Shown here in pieces: positions 10,588 through 18,864 of a DNA stretch of 64,000 nt (positions are counted from its first letter, which is position 1; the number at the start of each line of letters is the position of its first letter). A program made the translations under genes and the position numbers. The notes under the pieces were generated by a model. The model saw only the letters and a program-made list of their open reading frames with translations, was not told the origin of the DNA and searched no databases. Source of the stretch: an uncultured Lachnospiraceae bacterium (GTDB taxonomy: Bacteria; Bacillota; Clostridia; Lachnospirales; Lachnospiraceae); NCBI GenBank assembly GCA_910588955.1, contig CAJURQ010000004.1, forward strand, positions 124,001 to 188,000, in the 5' to 3' direction.

Positions 10588-11655
10588 TTGATCATTGATT
10601 CCGGTACCATAGGGATGCAGTCCTCCAGAACCAGCCGCTCCATAAAGAGCGTGAGCGCCCGATCTGTCGGCGGCACGTTTACGAGCGGAAAAGAAGGATT
10701 AAATGCTCTTTTTGAGAACCAGCTTGGCACTGGAGAAAAAACTGCCGGAGAGGGGACCGAAAAAGATAAGGCGAATCTGGAAGACCTCTCCACACATATG
10801 CGCAACATGACCGGCGGGTGGCATATCTCCACGAGAAACGACGAGCAGGAGGCTGTGCGCACGATCAAACAGCAGTGCGTAGAATTTTTGTTAGAGCTGC
10901 TGTTCCGTTTTCGCGGGAAGAGAAGTATGCAGAACAGCCCCATAGCAGCGGCGGGAGGCACGACCATGTATTCGGTGCAGGGATTTCAGATGCAGCGGTA
11001 TCACATGGAGGAGGAACATACCACTTTCGCTACGCAGGGTACGGTGAAAACCGCGGACGGGAGGGAGTTGTCCTTCAATCTTGAGTTTGGCATGAGCCGC
11101 AGGTTTGAAGAGTATTACGAGGAAAATGTGGTTACATCCATTAAAACATTTAAAGATCCGCTGGTTATCAACCTGAATACCAATATCGCGCAGGTTTCCG
11201 ATCAGAAGTTTTTCTTTGATCTGGACTGCGATGGCGAGGAGGAAGAGATTTCAAGCCTGCAGGCAGGCAGCGGCTTTTTGGCTCTTGATCTGAACGGGGA
11301 CGGGAAGATCAACGACGGCAGCGAACTTTTCGGAACAAAGAGCGGCGACGGCTTTAAAGATCTTTCCAAGTATGATCTGGACGGCAACGGCTGGATTGAT
11401 GAGGCGGATCCCATCTGGGAGAAACTTCTGATCTGGACAAAGGACGAAAACGGAAAGGATAAGATGTATCACCTTTCAGATTTGGGAGTAGGTGCCATCG
11501 GTCTTTCCCGGGTGGGAACACAGTTTTCGCTGAACACCAAAGAGACCAATGAAACTAACGCTATGATCCGCAAGACAGGTATTTTCCTGTATGAGAACGG
11601 GACGGTATCTACGTTACAGCAGTTGGATATGGCGGTGTACAACGAGAAAAGTTAG
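10588..11655 (+). CDS. EF-hand/VCBS-like calcium-binding hypothetical protein
   Basis: 355 residues starting at TTG 10588; AAGGAGGG at 10576-10583 decides this start. No signal peptide is seen. Residues 205-280 carry repeated Asp-rich loops (DLDCDGEEEE, LDLNGDGKINDGSELFG, YDLDGNGWIDEADPIW) that look like EF-hand or dockerin-type Ca2+ sites. The N-terminal 130 residues are Ser/Thr/Gly-rich and probably disordered. Similar proteins occur in motile and spore-forming Clostridia without assigned function. It stands between a surface LamG-like protein and sporulation genes, with no operon partner. Confidence 0.7.
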   Translation: MIIDSGTIGMQSSRTSRSIKSVSARSVGGTFTSGKEGLNALFENQLGTGEKTAGEGTEKDKANLEDLSTHMRNMTGGWHISTRNDEQEAVRTIKQQCVEFLLELLFRFRGKRSMQNSPIAAAGGTTMYSVQGFQMQRYHMEEEHTTFATQGTVKTADGRELSFNLEFGMSRRFEEYYEENVVTSIKTFKDPLVINLNTNIAQVSDQKFFFDLDCDGEEEEISSLQAGSGFLALDLNGDGKINDGSELFGTKSGDGFKDLSKYDLDGNGWIDEADPIWEKLLIWTKDENGKDKMYHLSDLGVGAIGLSRVGTQFSLNTKETNETNAMIRKTGIFLYENGTVSTLQQLDMAVYNEKS

Positions 11656-11701
11656 GCGCATAAAAAAATGACATCCGCATAGGATTTATGTGGGGTGTCA
11701 C

Positions 11702-12658
11702 ATGAACAAAAATGGAATCGTTTCAAAAAGAACAAACAAAAGGGATGCAGGAAGCTTCCTTTTGTTTGTTTTTTTATTGCCTTATGTCTGCGCCAGCCTT
11801 TGGGGGCATGTGGGGGAGGAGGCGGACCGCTTAAAGGGGAGCAAAAAGGAGGTCGAATATCTCGTGGAGACGGCGGTGGAATGGGGCATTTGGGAACTGC
11901 CTTTGGAGGAATATCTGGCGTACAGGCTCTGCCTTGTGATGCCGGGGGACTGCGGAATCGAGGCGCGAAAAGCGCAGGCGGTGCTTCTTCGCACGGAGAT
12001 GGCGGCGCTCTATGAGGAACAGGGAGAAAACCGTGTCGCTGTGGACGGGGACGGTCTGGCAAAATTTTATAAGAATGCGGCGGTGCCGACGGAACTTCTG
12101 AAAGAGAGCAGACTGGCGGTGGGAGAGACGGCAGGGGAGATTCTGACTTACCGTGAGGAGCCGATCCGGGCGTCCTATTTCAGAGTGAGCAACGGTTCTA
12201 CCAGAGACGCGGGGGACGAGGACTGTCCGTATCTCTCGGCGGTTTCCTGTGAGCATGATTTGGAGGCGCCGGACTGCCGCAGTGTGGTGAAGGTGGAACG
12301 AAAACAATATTTGGAAAAACTGAGAACCGTTCTGGAGAGTGGATTTGAGGATGATGCCCTGTGGGAAGAGGGGGAATTTTCTTTTGACGGGTCAGGTTAT
12401 ATGACGAGTGTGTCATATATTGATATAAACGGGGAGAAAGAAAAGATAGACGGGGAAACGTTTCGCCATCTTTTCGGTCTGGCTTCCGCATCGTTCGAGA
12501 TGGACAGGGGAGAGCAGGCAGTGTTCCATGTGACGGGGGTGGGTCACGGTTACGGCATGAGCCAGTATGCGGCTGCATGTATGGCAGAAAAGGGAGAAAG
12601 CTATCAGGAGATTCTCGCTGCCTTCTTTTTTCGGACAGAATTAGCAAATTTTGAATAA
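11702..12658 (+). CDS. SpoIID/LytB-domain protein with altered active site
   Basis: 318 residues from ATG 11702. One N-terminal membrane segment (LLFVFLLPYVCASLWG) precedes a SpoIID domain recognised by LPLEEYLAYRLCLVMPG, then ARKAQAVLLRT, and the C-terminal GVGHGYGMSQYAA. SpoIID is the lytic transglycosylase that drives engulfment membrane migration in sporulation. In the family, the segment corresponding to RLCLVMPG reads roughly VAAEMPA and its Glu is taken as catalytic; here that position is Val. The following gene is a SpoIIQ-like M23 protein, the same order as in other Clostridia, which supports a sporulation role. It may be a structural paralogue rather than an enzyme. Confidence 0.8.
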   Translation: MNKNGIVSKRTNKRDAGSFLLFVFLLPYVCASLWGHVGEEADRLKGSKKEVEYLVETAVEWGIWELPLEEYLAYRLCLVMPGDCGIEARKAQAVLLRTEMAALYEEQGENRVAVDGDGLAKFYKNAAVPTELLKESRLAVGETAGEILTYREEPIRASYFRVSNGSTRDAGDEDCPYLSAVSCEHDLEAPDCRSVVKVERKQYLEKLRTVLESGFEDDALWEEGEFSFDGSGYMTSVSYIDINGEKEKIDGETFRHLFGLASASFEMDRGEQAVFHVTGVGHGYGMSQYAAACMAEKGESYQEILAAFFFRTELANFE

Positions 12659-12744
12659 GGCGGAAAATTTGGGTAAAACTATGAGACAAAACCGGTGCAA
12701 GGGCAGTCTGTGCGGCATCGGAAGAAAAACAGGAGGCGAGTTTC

Positions 12745-13773
12745 ATGGCGAGAAGAAACAGAAGCAGTATCAGAAAAGAGAGAATCATCATGCTGGCGTC
12801 CTCGGTGTTCGTTCTGGCGGCGCTGACGGTGACCGGTGTTTATGTAAGAAACAACAACCGTGCGGAGAAGGAAGACTACGTGGTGGACTTCGAGGCGCTG
12901 GAGCAGGGCAGCACGGAGCTGGCGGATAATATGGTGTCAGGGGAAGAACTTGACACGCTTTTTGCCGGCGTCGGAACGGACGATTTGGACTATGATCCCA
13001 GTTTTCAGGAGGCAAATTCCCTGCATGTGGAAAACACGGAAGGCGGTGTGAAATCGGATAAAAAGTCCGGGAAGAATACAGCCGAGACAAAAACCATTGA
13101 AGAAAAGATAAAGGAAAAGGATCTGGAACAGGAAGAAAAGAAGGACGCGAAGTCCGATCAGACAAAGAAGGATGAGGCGGAAGAAACAGACGAGCCTAAG
13201 AAAGACGATCCGGTAGAAAAGTCCGCGGCAGAAAAGAAGAATACGGATAAGAGCCGTGAGGAAGAAGAGGCTGGTATGTTTGACGAGACGGCGGACGACG
13301 TGATGAGCGGTGAAGTGCAGGCTGAGGCGATCTCCACCACCGTGCAGCCGGAGCTTGATTTCAACGAGGAGGATGGTCTGGTGTGGCCTATCGTGGGTGA
13401 CGTGCTCATCAATTTCAGCATGGATAAGACCATTTATTTCCCGACGCTTGACCAGTATAAATACAATCCGGCGATCGTTATTTCCGCCACACAGGGAGAG
13501 AACATTTCGGCGGCGGCGGACGGGCGTGTGACCTCTGTCAGCTATGATCCTGGCACGGGAAATACGGTGGTGATGGAGCTGGGAAACGGCTATGAACTGA
13601 CATACGGGCAGCTTGAGAATATCACCGTATCCGAGGGAAGCTTTGTGCATGTGGGAGACGGGATCGGCACTGTGGCGGCGCCTACGAAATATTACAGTCT
13701 GGAAGGGACGAATGTGTACTTTAAACTGACGAAGGACGGAGAGCCGGTGAATCCCATGAGTAAACTACAATAA
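12745..13773 (+). CDS. SpoIIQ-like M23 (LytM) domain protein, degenerate
   Basis: 342 residues: a basic N-terminus, one membrane span (IIMLASSVFVLAALTVTGVYV), a long Lys/Glu/Asp-rich linker to about residue 205, then a LytM fold. The fold pattern is clear (GNTVVMELGNGYELTYGQL, GDGIGTV, NPMSKL), but the zinc ligands are missing: the HxH of active M23 enzymes reads NVYFK and the YAHL histidine reads YGQL. B. subtilis SpoIIQ is likewise inactive and serves as the forespore half of the SpoIIQ-SpoIIIAH channel. Start ATG has AGGAGG ten bases upstream. No spoIIID follows, unlike the common clostridial order. Confidence 0.75.
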   Translation: MARRNRSSIRKERIIMLASSVFVLAALTVTGVYVRNNNRAEKEDYVVDFEALEQGSTELADNMVSGEELDTLFAGVGTDDLDYDPSFQEANSLHVENTEGGVKSDKKSGKNTAETKTIEEKIKEKDLEQEEKKDAKSDQTKKDEAEETDEPKKDDPVEKSAAEKKNTDKSREEEEAGMFDETADDVMSGEVQAEAISTTVQPELDFNEEDGLVWPIVGDVLINFSMDKTIYFPTLDQYKYNPAIVISATQGENISAAADGRVTSVSYDPGTGNTVVMELGNGYELTYGQLENITVSEGSFVHVGDGIGTVAAPTKYYSLEGTNVYFKLTKDGEPVNPMSKLQ

Positions 13774-13799
13774 CAACGTGACTGTTTTGGAGGAACGAG

Positions 13800-14963
13800 A
13801 TGTATATTGTACATGGCAATATCAAGACCATGGCGGAGCGCGATTTTGCGGACGGGTACCTCGAGATTCGGGACGGAAAGATCGCGGCTCTGGGAGATAT
13901 GAAAGATTGTCCGCAGACAGAGGGACAGGTCCTTGACGTGGCGGGAAGTTTGGTGATGCCGGGGATTATCGAGGCGCACTGTCATATGGGAATCACGGAG
14001 GAGAAGAAGGGGATGGAGGGGGACGACTGCAATGAGAACGTGAATCCCATCACGCCTTATCTGCGTGCCGTTGATGCCATCAATCCCATGGACGCAGCAT
14101 TTCGGGACGCGATGCAGGCGGGCATCACCGCCGCCATGATCGGTCCCGGAAGCGCAAATGTGGTGGGCGGGCAGTTTGCTTTCGTGAAAACCCATGGCAG
14201 GTGTATAGACGATATGGTTATGAAGGCGCCCGCCGCGATGAAAGTGGCGTTCGGGGAAAATCCGAAGGTCAATTACTCGGGTCAGGGCGTGTCTCCCTCT
14301 ACCCGCATGGCGATCGCCGCACTCTTGCGCGAGGAGCTGACAAAGGCGGAAGCTTACCGAAAAAAGCGGGAGAAAAATCCCGATGAGGAGATGGATTTCC
14401 GCTATGAGTGCTGGCTCCCCGTTCTTCGCGGGGAAATTCCCTTGAAGGCACATGCGCACCGCGCCGACGATATTTTGACGGCTGTGCGCATTGCCAAGGA
14501 GTTTGGGCTGCGGATGACGCTGGACCATTGCAGTGAGGGGCATCTGATTATGGAAGAATTGAAGGCGGCGGGATTTCCCGCCATCGTCGGACCCGACATG
14601 GCGAGCCGCAATAAGATCGAAGTACAGAATATGGCTTTTAAGACAGCGGGACTTTTGGCGGGACACGGCATTTTGACGGCTGTCACAACAGACCATCCCG
14701 TTTCCAAGATCCAGTTTCTGCCGATCTGCGCAGGACTTGCGGTGAAAGCTGGCATGTCTCCCGAGGAGGGGCTTCGCTCCATCACAATCAACCCGGCGAA
14801 AATCTGCGGCGTGGACGACCGTGTGGGCAGTCTTGCGCCGGGAAAGGACGCCGATATCGCGGTCTTTACCGGAAATCCTATGGAAGTATTTACCAAAACC
14901 CTGTATACGCTCATAGACGGGGAGATCGTGTATTCGTCTGAGGAAAGTGACACTTCGTTTTAG
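13800..14963 (+). CDS. Metal-dependent amidohydrolase
   Basis: 387 residues of the amidohydrolase superfamily, close to imidazolonepropionase-type proteins. The first metal motif is EAHCH (His60, His62), later histidines sit in LKAHAHRADD and LDHCSEGH, and the distal Asp lies in VTTDHPVS. The C-terminal GSLAPGKDADIAVFTGNP is the usual return strand of the composite domain. Substrate cannot be read from sequence. It follows the SpoIIQ-like gene by 26 bases with its own GGAGG site and may be cotranscribed, though no functional link is evident. Confidence 0.85.
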   Translation: MYIVHGNIKTMAERDFADGYLEIRDGKIAALGDMKDCPQTEGQVLDVAGSLVMPGIIEAHCHMGITEEKKGMEGDDCNENVNPITPYLRAVDAINPMDAAFRDAMQAGITAAMIGPGSANVVGGQFAFVKTHGRCIDDMVMKAPAAMKVAFGENPKVNYSGQGVSPSTRMAIAALLREELTKAEAYRKKREKNPDEEMDFRYECWLPVLRGEIPLKAHAHRADDILTAVRIAKEFGLRMTLDHCSEGHLIMEELKAAGFPAIVGPDMASRNKIEVQNMAFKTAGLLAGHGILTAVTTDHPVSKIQFLPICAGLAVKAGMSPEEGLRSITINPAKICGVDDRVGSLAPGKDADIAVFTGNPMEVFTKTLYTLIDGEIVYSSEESDTSF

Positions 14964-15056
14964 ACGTCGGCAAATGACATCTGTTATAGTGGGGGAAAAT
15001 GTGCTAAACTGTACATGATGACATTGGAAGACGATGAGATAATCGGGAAGATAATG

Positions 15057-16646
15057 ATGCGAAAGAGTATGATTTTAAAAAGAATAACCGGCTTGGTTCT
15101 CGTTCTCACCCTCCTGCTTACGGCGGCGGGCTGCAGCAGCCTGCAGGATTTTCAGGTGGAGTCCCTGACAAGCAGCGAGGAGACGAATGAGTTTACTAGT
15201 CTGGGACTCTCGCCGGAGTTTGATTACGAAGTGCCGGAGAGCCTGCCGAATATTTTGGTGGATCAGGTGGGGTATGCCGCAGGCAGTAAGAAGCTGGCGA
15301 TGATAAACGCAGAGACACCTCCGGAGACCTTTTCCGTTCTGGACGCAGAGACAGGACGGGAAGTTTACACGGGCAAAATTGAGAGCAAGGGATATGACAG
15401 CTCTGTCAATGCCTATATCAGCTACGCGGATTTTACAGATTTTAATACGGTGGGGACATACTACATACAAGCGGCGTCGATTGGACGCTCCTACGTTTTT
15501 GGGATAGTCGAAGATCCTTATCAGTCTCTTTTGACAAAAGTTTTTAAACAGTATTACTTGAGCAGATGCGGTCTCACGCTTTCCGCTGAACTTGCCGGAG
15601 AGGCGGCGCACAATGCCTGCCATTCCAGAGAGGCGCAGATGAAGGATGAGGCGATGATCAAGCGGGACGTGTCGGGCGGCTGGCATGTGGACGAGATCGG
15701 GAGCAGGGACGTGATAAGCGGCTGTCAGGCGGTTAATACGCTGCTGCTGGCATATGAGCTTTATCCCGACGATCTGGGCGACGACATGGGAATACCGGAG
15801 AGCGGAAACGGGATTCCCGATGTGCTGGACGAGGTAAAGTACGAGATCGACTGGCTTCTCAAGATGCAGGACACAAGCGGGGCGGTATATGCTTCCGTCA
15901 GTTCGGTGGATAATAAGAATATGGGTTATATTCTCTATATAGACGGGATTACCATGGAGGCGACCATCCACTATGCGGCGACCATGGCGAAATTCAGCTA
16001 TCTTTATCAGAGCTATGACAGGGATTTCGCGACCCTCTGCCTGCAGGCTTCGGACAGGGCTTTCCGGTATGCGGAGAATTATCTGGCGGACGTGTCGGAG
16101 AAACAGTATTTCTTCGCGGCGGCGGAACTTTACCGCGCGACAGGTGGCTATCAATACCACAGCGTGGTAAAGTCTTACCTGGCGCAGAACCCGGATCCGG
16201 ATCTGGATAATGATTATGTTTTCTGGGGATACGTGACTTATCTTTCCACGAAACAGAAAGTGGATATGAATCTGTGCGAGGCTGCGACGCAGAATTTGAT
16301 GCGCAAGGGGGAAACGATTTCCTTTGCGTCCAAGGATTCCAAGCTCTTAGTGAACACGGATGAAAAGCAGGGCGGCAATGCCGGGCTGCTGCATGATATG
16401 GCAAGACTTGCCATAGTGGATCACATTATCACGAACCACGAGTATGCGACGGTGCTGGAAAATCACGTCCATTATATGCTGGGGCGCAATCTGCAGTCCA
16501 TCTCTTATCTGGACGGTGTGGGCGGGCGCAATTACCGCGACGTGGATGCCAGCCTTGGGATTATGAACCAAGTGGACCAGAACGCGGAACTGCTGCTCTT
16601 GCTTGCGGCGATTATGGATGATGAGCTGGTGGTGGGGGAAGAGTAG
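15057..16646 (+). CDS. GH9-like lipoprotein, catalytic residues altered
   Basis: About 529 residues from ATG 15057 (GGGAAG six bases upstream; ATG 15015 and 15054 are alternatives). A lipoprotein signal ends in LLTAAGC. Residues about 60-150 form a cellulase N-terminal Ig-like domain (ILVDQVGYAAGSKKLAMI), followed by a GH9 (alpha/alpha)6 domain with DVSGGWH, GIPDVLDEVKYEIDWLLKMQ and YMLGRN. In active GH9 enzymes the segment after GGW is DAGD, supplying the catalytic Asp; here it is VDEIG. The C-terminal NE catalytic acid position reads NQ (IMNQVDQNAELLLLLA). The protein therefore looks like a surface glycan-binding or otherwise repurposed GH9. No cellulosome dockerin is present. Confidence 0.8.
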   Translation: MRKSMILKRITGLVLVLTLLLTAAGCSSLQDFQVESLTSSEETNEFTSLGLSPEFDYEVPESLPNILVDQVGYAAGSKKLAMINAETPPETFSVLDAETGREVYTGKIESKGYDSSVNAYISYADFTDFNTVGTYYIQAASIGRSYVFGIVEDPYQSLLTKVFKQYYLSRCGLTLSAELAGEAAHNACHSREAQMKDEAMIKRDVSGGWHVDEIGSRDVISGCQAVNTLLLAYELYPDDLGDDMGIPESGNGIPDVLDEVKYEIDWLLKMQDTSGAVYASVSSVDNKNMGYILYIDGITMEATIHYAATMAKFSYLYQSYDRDFATLCLQASDRAFRYAENYLADVSEKQYFFAAAELYRATGGYQYHSVVKSYLAQNPDPDLDNDYVFWGYVTYLSTKQKVDMNLCEAATQNLMRKGETISFASKDSKLLVNTDEKQGGNAGLLHDMARLAIVDHIITNHEYATVLENHVHYMLGRNLQSISYLDGVGGRNYRDVDASLGIMNQVDQNAELLLLLAAIMDDELVVGEE

Positions 16647-16671
16647 TGGCGCGGAAAATGTTGATGTTGAG

Positions 16672-16828
16672 ATTGCGCAAATATCATAACCAACACAGAC
16701 GCGCTTGCGCTCTGTTCCAGCCGTAGCAGCACTAAACTCGAAAATACCTCGTTAAGTGCTGACAGTTTTAATCCGAAGGATTTAAACAGTTTCCAAAGGT
16801 CTGCTTATGGTTATGATATCTGCGCAAT
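16672..16828. repeat. MITE-like element with 21-bp terminal inverted repeats
   Basis: The ends 16672-16692 and 16808-16828 are inverted repeats matching at 20 of 21 positions. Inside are further hairpins: ACAGA(c)GCGC with GCGCTCTGT near 16697, AGCACT with AGTGCT, and TTTAATCC with GGATTTAAA. There is no coding frame. The 157-bp unit fills the gap between two convergent genes and can fold as one long cruciform or RNA hairpin. A second copy was not found in this window. Confidence 0.65.
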
Positions 16829-16848
16829 AGTGAAAGACAAGATTAGAC

Positions 16849-17583
16849 TTATACCAGCGTTTTATTCTTGAAGTACATTTCCTTGATTATGGACAACACC
16901 GTGTCGTCGATGCGGCGTTTTTGGTCTTTGGTGAGGTCTTTTATGTAGATGGGTTTGCCGTACTCGATGACGACGTGGGTTTTTTTGATTTTTGGCAGGT
17001 GCGCTTCCCATACCTGGTCGGCGTTGTTGATGCTTATGGGAACGATGGGGCAGCCGGATTTCTCGGCGATTTTAAAACTGCCGCCGTGGAAGGGAAGAAA
17101 GGTGTCCGGTTCGCTGCTGCGGCTTCCCTCGGGGAAGATGCAGATGGAGATGCCGGATTTCACTTTTTCTACCGCGGTGAGAATGGTCTTCATGCCCTGT
17201 TTGATATCCTTTCGATCAAGAAAGAGACAGTGCAGGTTTTTCATCCAGTTTGAGAGAAGCGGCACTTTGAGCATGCCGATTTTCGCGATATATCCCGTGG
17301 GTCTGGGCACGCGCACGTAGGTCATGACGATGTCGAAATAACTCCGGTGGTTCCCGATGTACAATACGGGGACATCCTTGGGGACATTCTCCTCGCCGAT
17401 CACCGTGACGCAGACGCCGGACAGAAAGAGAACGCAGCGAAAAGCCCAGTTGACAATGGCAAGCGAGCTTTTGTCCTTGGCGTTCTGGTTAAACTTTCCG
17501 AGAAAGAATTCAACAATTAAAAGCGGGATGCTGAAAATCAGGAACAGCACAACAAAGATGGCGACTAATATCAGACGTATCAT
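16849..17583 (-). CDS. plsC: 1-acyl-sn-glycerol-3-phosphate acyltransferase
   Basis: 244 residues. A hydrophobic N-terminus (LILVAIFVVLFLIFSIPLLI) anchors the enzyme in the membrane. The acyltransferase motifs are present in order: NHRSYFD (HX4D catalytic block), LFLDRKD, FPEGSRS and VPISI. The enzyme acylates lysophosphatidic acid to phosphatidic acid in phospholipid synthesis. The ribosome site AAAGG precedes the ATG. Transcribed toward the GH9-like gene, with the palindromic element between the two stops. Confidence 0.9.
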   Translation of the reverse strand: MIRLILVAIFVVLFLIFSIPLLIVEFFLGKFNQNAKDKSSLAIVNWAFRCVLFLSGVCVTVIGEENVPKDVPVLYIGNHRSYFDIVMTYVRVPRPTGYIAKIGMLKVPLLSNWMKNLHCLFLDRKDIKQGMKTILTAVEKVKSGISICIFPEGSRSSEPDTFLPFHGGSFKIAEKSGCPIVPISINNADQVWEAHLPKIKKTHVVIEYGKPIYIKDLTKDQKRRIDDTVLSIIKEMYFKNKTLV

Positions 17584-17699
17584 AGGAAAAACCTTTCTGT
17601 GTTTGGGTCATTGTTTTAATCAGTATAGCATTATTCTATAGGAATAGACAATGCCTTCGCATAATAAATTAGTTATTAAGAGGATATGTGGAGGAAATG

Positions 17700-18128
17700 A
17701 TGGGTGAATTGAGCGAATATCAGAGGAGAATAGTCAGTATAGGGCTGGTCTGTCTGTTGTGCTTTGCAGTGTACTCCTGCGGGCAGAAACAGAACCCCAT
17801 GGAAAAAATCAAGGATTTGGATTACACGGTGATCGCGGAGGATAATATCCCGGAAGAGCTTCTGGCGAAGATTGAGGAACGGAAGACGGACACCTTCAAG
17901 CTGACCTTTGAAGATCAGGGATTTCTCTATATCTGCGTGGGGTACGGAACGCAGCAGACAGGCGGCTACAGCATTGCGGTGAATGCTCTGTATGAGACGG
18001 CAAATGCGGTCTATATCGACACCAATCTCATTGGACCATCCCCGGAGGAGAAGAGCAAGCCGGTGGCGAGCTATCCCTATGTGGTGGTGAAGACGGAGTT
18101 TTCGCAGAAGCCGGTGGTGTTTGAGTAA
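17700..18128 (+). CDS. PrcB-like small lipoprotein
   Basis: 142 residues from ATG 17700 (GGAGG six bases upstream; GTG 17688 is possible). An N-terminal hydrophobic stretch ends in FAVYSCGQ, a probable but imperfect lipobox. The C-terminal half (DTFKLTFEDQGFLYICVGYG, GGYSIAVNALYE, YIDTNLIGPSP, YPYVVVK) follows the PrcB C-terminal-domain pattern, a small beta fold of unknown role in firmicutes. It is a monocistronic-looking gene upstream of the hip operon. Confidence 0.65.
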   Translation: MGELSEYQRRIVSIGLVCLLCFAVYSCGQKQNPMEKIKDLDYTVIAEDNIPEELLAKIEERKTDTFKLTFEDQGFLYICVGYGTQQTGGYSIAVNALYETANAVYIDTNLIGPSPEEKSKPVASYPYVVVKTEFSQKPVVFE

Positions 18129-18136
18129 GGAAATCA

Positions 18137-18230
18137 TTGACTTAGCCGAACGGCTCATTATATAATAAGAATATAAAAATAGGTCGTTCGGCATATTTTA
18201 GAAGGAAAGAAAAGAAATAAGCCGAACGGC
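18137..18230 (+). promoter_or_regulatory. hip operon promoter with repeated operator-like sites
   Basis: TTGACT (18137-18142), an 18-base spacer and TATAAT (18161-18166) form a promoter. The spacer holds the inverted repeat AGCCGAACGGCT (18144-18155). The same core recurs inverted as CGTTCGGC (18185-18192) and directly as AGCCGAACGGC (18220-18230), just before hipB. HipB proteins autorepress by binding repeated palindromes in their promoter, so these are likely its operators. Confidence 0.7.
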
Positions 18231-18251
18231 ATTTTTTTGAAAGGGCTTATG

Positions 18252-18464
18252 ATGAAAATAACGGATGCAAAATCATTTGGGGGAGAGATTCGGCGCAGGC
18301 GGAAAGAATTGCAGTATACGCAGGCAGATTTGGCACAGTTTTGCGGGTTCAGTGTCAGTTTTATCTCTGATTTGGAGAGAGGAAAGGCAACGGCGGAGCT
18401 TGGAAAGGCGCTCTATATGGCAAATATACTTGGGATGGATGTCTGTTTGACGAAGAGAGGATAG
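18252..18464 (+). CDS. hipB: HipB-like XRE antitoxin
   Basis: 70 residues from ATG 18252, chosen for AAAGGG six bases upstream; ATG 18249 and TTG 18237 are in frame. It is a single helix-turn-helix of the XRE family (RRRRKELQYTQADLAQFCGF, then SVSFISDLERGKATAELGKA). The 'type II toxin-antitoxin HTH' pattern, the tiny size and the HipA frames directly downstream identify it as the antitoxin and autorepressor. Operator-like repeats lie in its promoter. Confidence 0.85.
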   Translation: MKITDAKSFGGEIRRRRKELQYTQADLAQFCGFSVSFISDLERGKATAELGKALYMANILGMDVCLTKRG

Positions 18465-18471
18465 ATAATGT

Positions 18472-18864
18472 ATGAGAAACCTGTCGGTATTTATTGAATT
18501 GGATGGAAAGCAGACATATGTGGGAAACATCCGGGGAAAACAGTCGGATGATGCTGTATTTTCTTATGCGCCGGAGTATAAAAATAATCCGGACAACAGA
18601 TCGATTTCCATAAACCTGCCTTTTGAGGAGGAAGGTTTTGAACCTGGGAGGACTAGGATTTTCTTTGAGGGATTGTTGCCGGAAGGTTTTACGAGAAGAT
18701 GTGTGGCGGATTGGATGCATGTGGATGAAGGCGACTATTTATCTATTTTGTCCGGGCTAGGAAACGAGTGTCTGGGAGCGGTAAAAATCACGGAGAGAGA
18801 TGCGGAGGAAATCCAGCCCGCCTACCAAAAACTTTCTGGTGGAAGAGGTAAAGAATCTGGCTAA
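18472..18864 (+). CDS. HipA N-terminal subdomain (split or frameshifted)
   Basis: 130 residues matching the N-terminal subdomain of HipA kinases: LSVFIELDGKQTYVGNIRG, INLPFEEEGF, FFEGLLPEGFTRR and LSGLGNECLGAVKI. HipA proteins are normally one chain of about 400-440 residues. Here the frame stops at 18864 after GGRGKESG, whereas the continuation of HipA homology (VEEVKNLAKEGAVEA) lies in the +2 frame beginning at about 18840. Removing one G in the GG at 18839-18840 would join the two exactly. It could be a recent frameshift, a sequencing error, or a HipS-like separate protein as in the three-gene HipBST systems. Confidence 0.75.
   Translation: MRNLSVFIELDGKQTYVGNIRGKQSDDAVFSYAPEYKNNPDNRSISINLPFEEEGFEPGRTRIFFEGLLPEGFTRRCVADWMHVDEGDYLSILSGLGNECLGAVKITERDAEEIQPAYQKLSGGRGKESG

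Noticed and set aside
12937..13650. Minus-strand open frame across the SpoIIQ-like gene, very hydrophobic
   Set aside because: It is the antisense of a Lys/Glu-rich linker, which automatically yields Leu/Phe-rich translations.
15075..16160. Minus-strand 361-codon frame within the GH9-like gene
   Set aside because: No start context, no recognisable domain, and the plus frame has a clear lipobox and fold pattern.
18220..18238. GCCGAACGGC followed by seven Ts as an intrinsic terminator
   Set aside because: The stem would be only four pairs with a two-base loop; the repeat of the core elsewhere fits an operator better.
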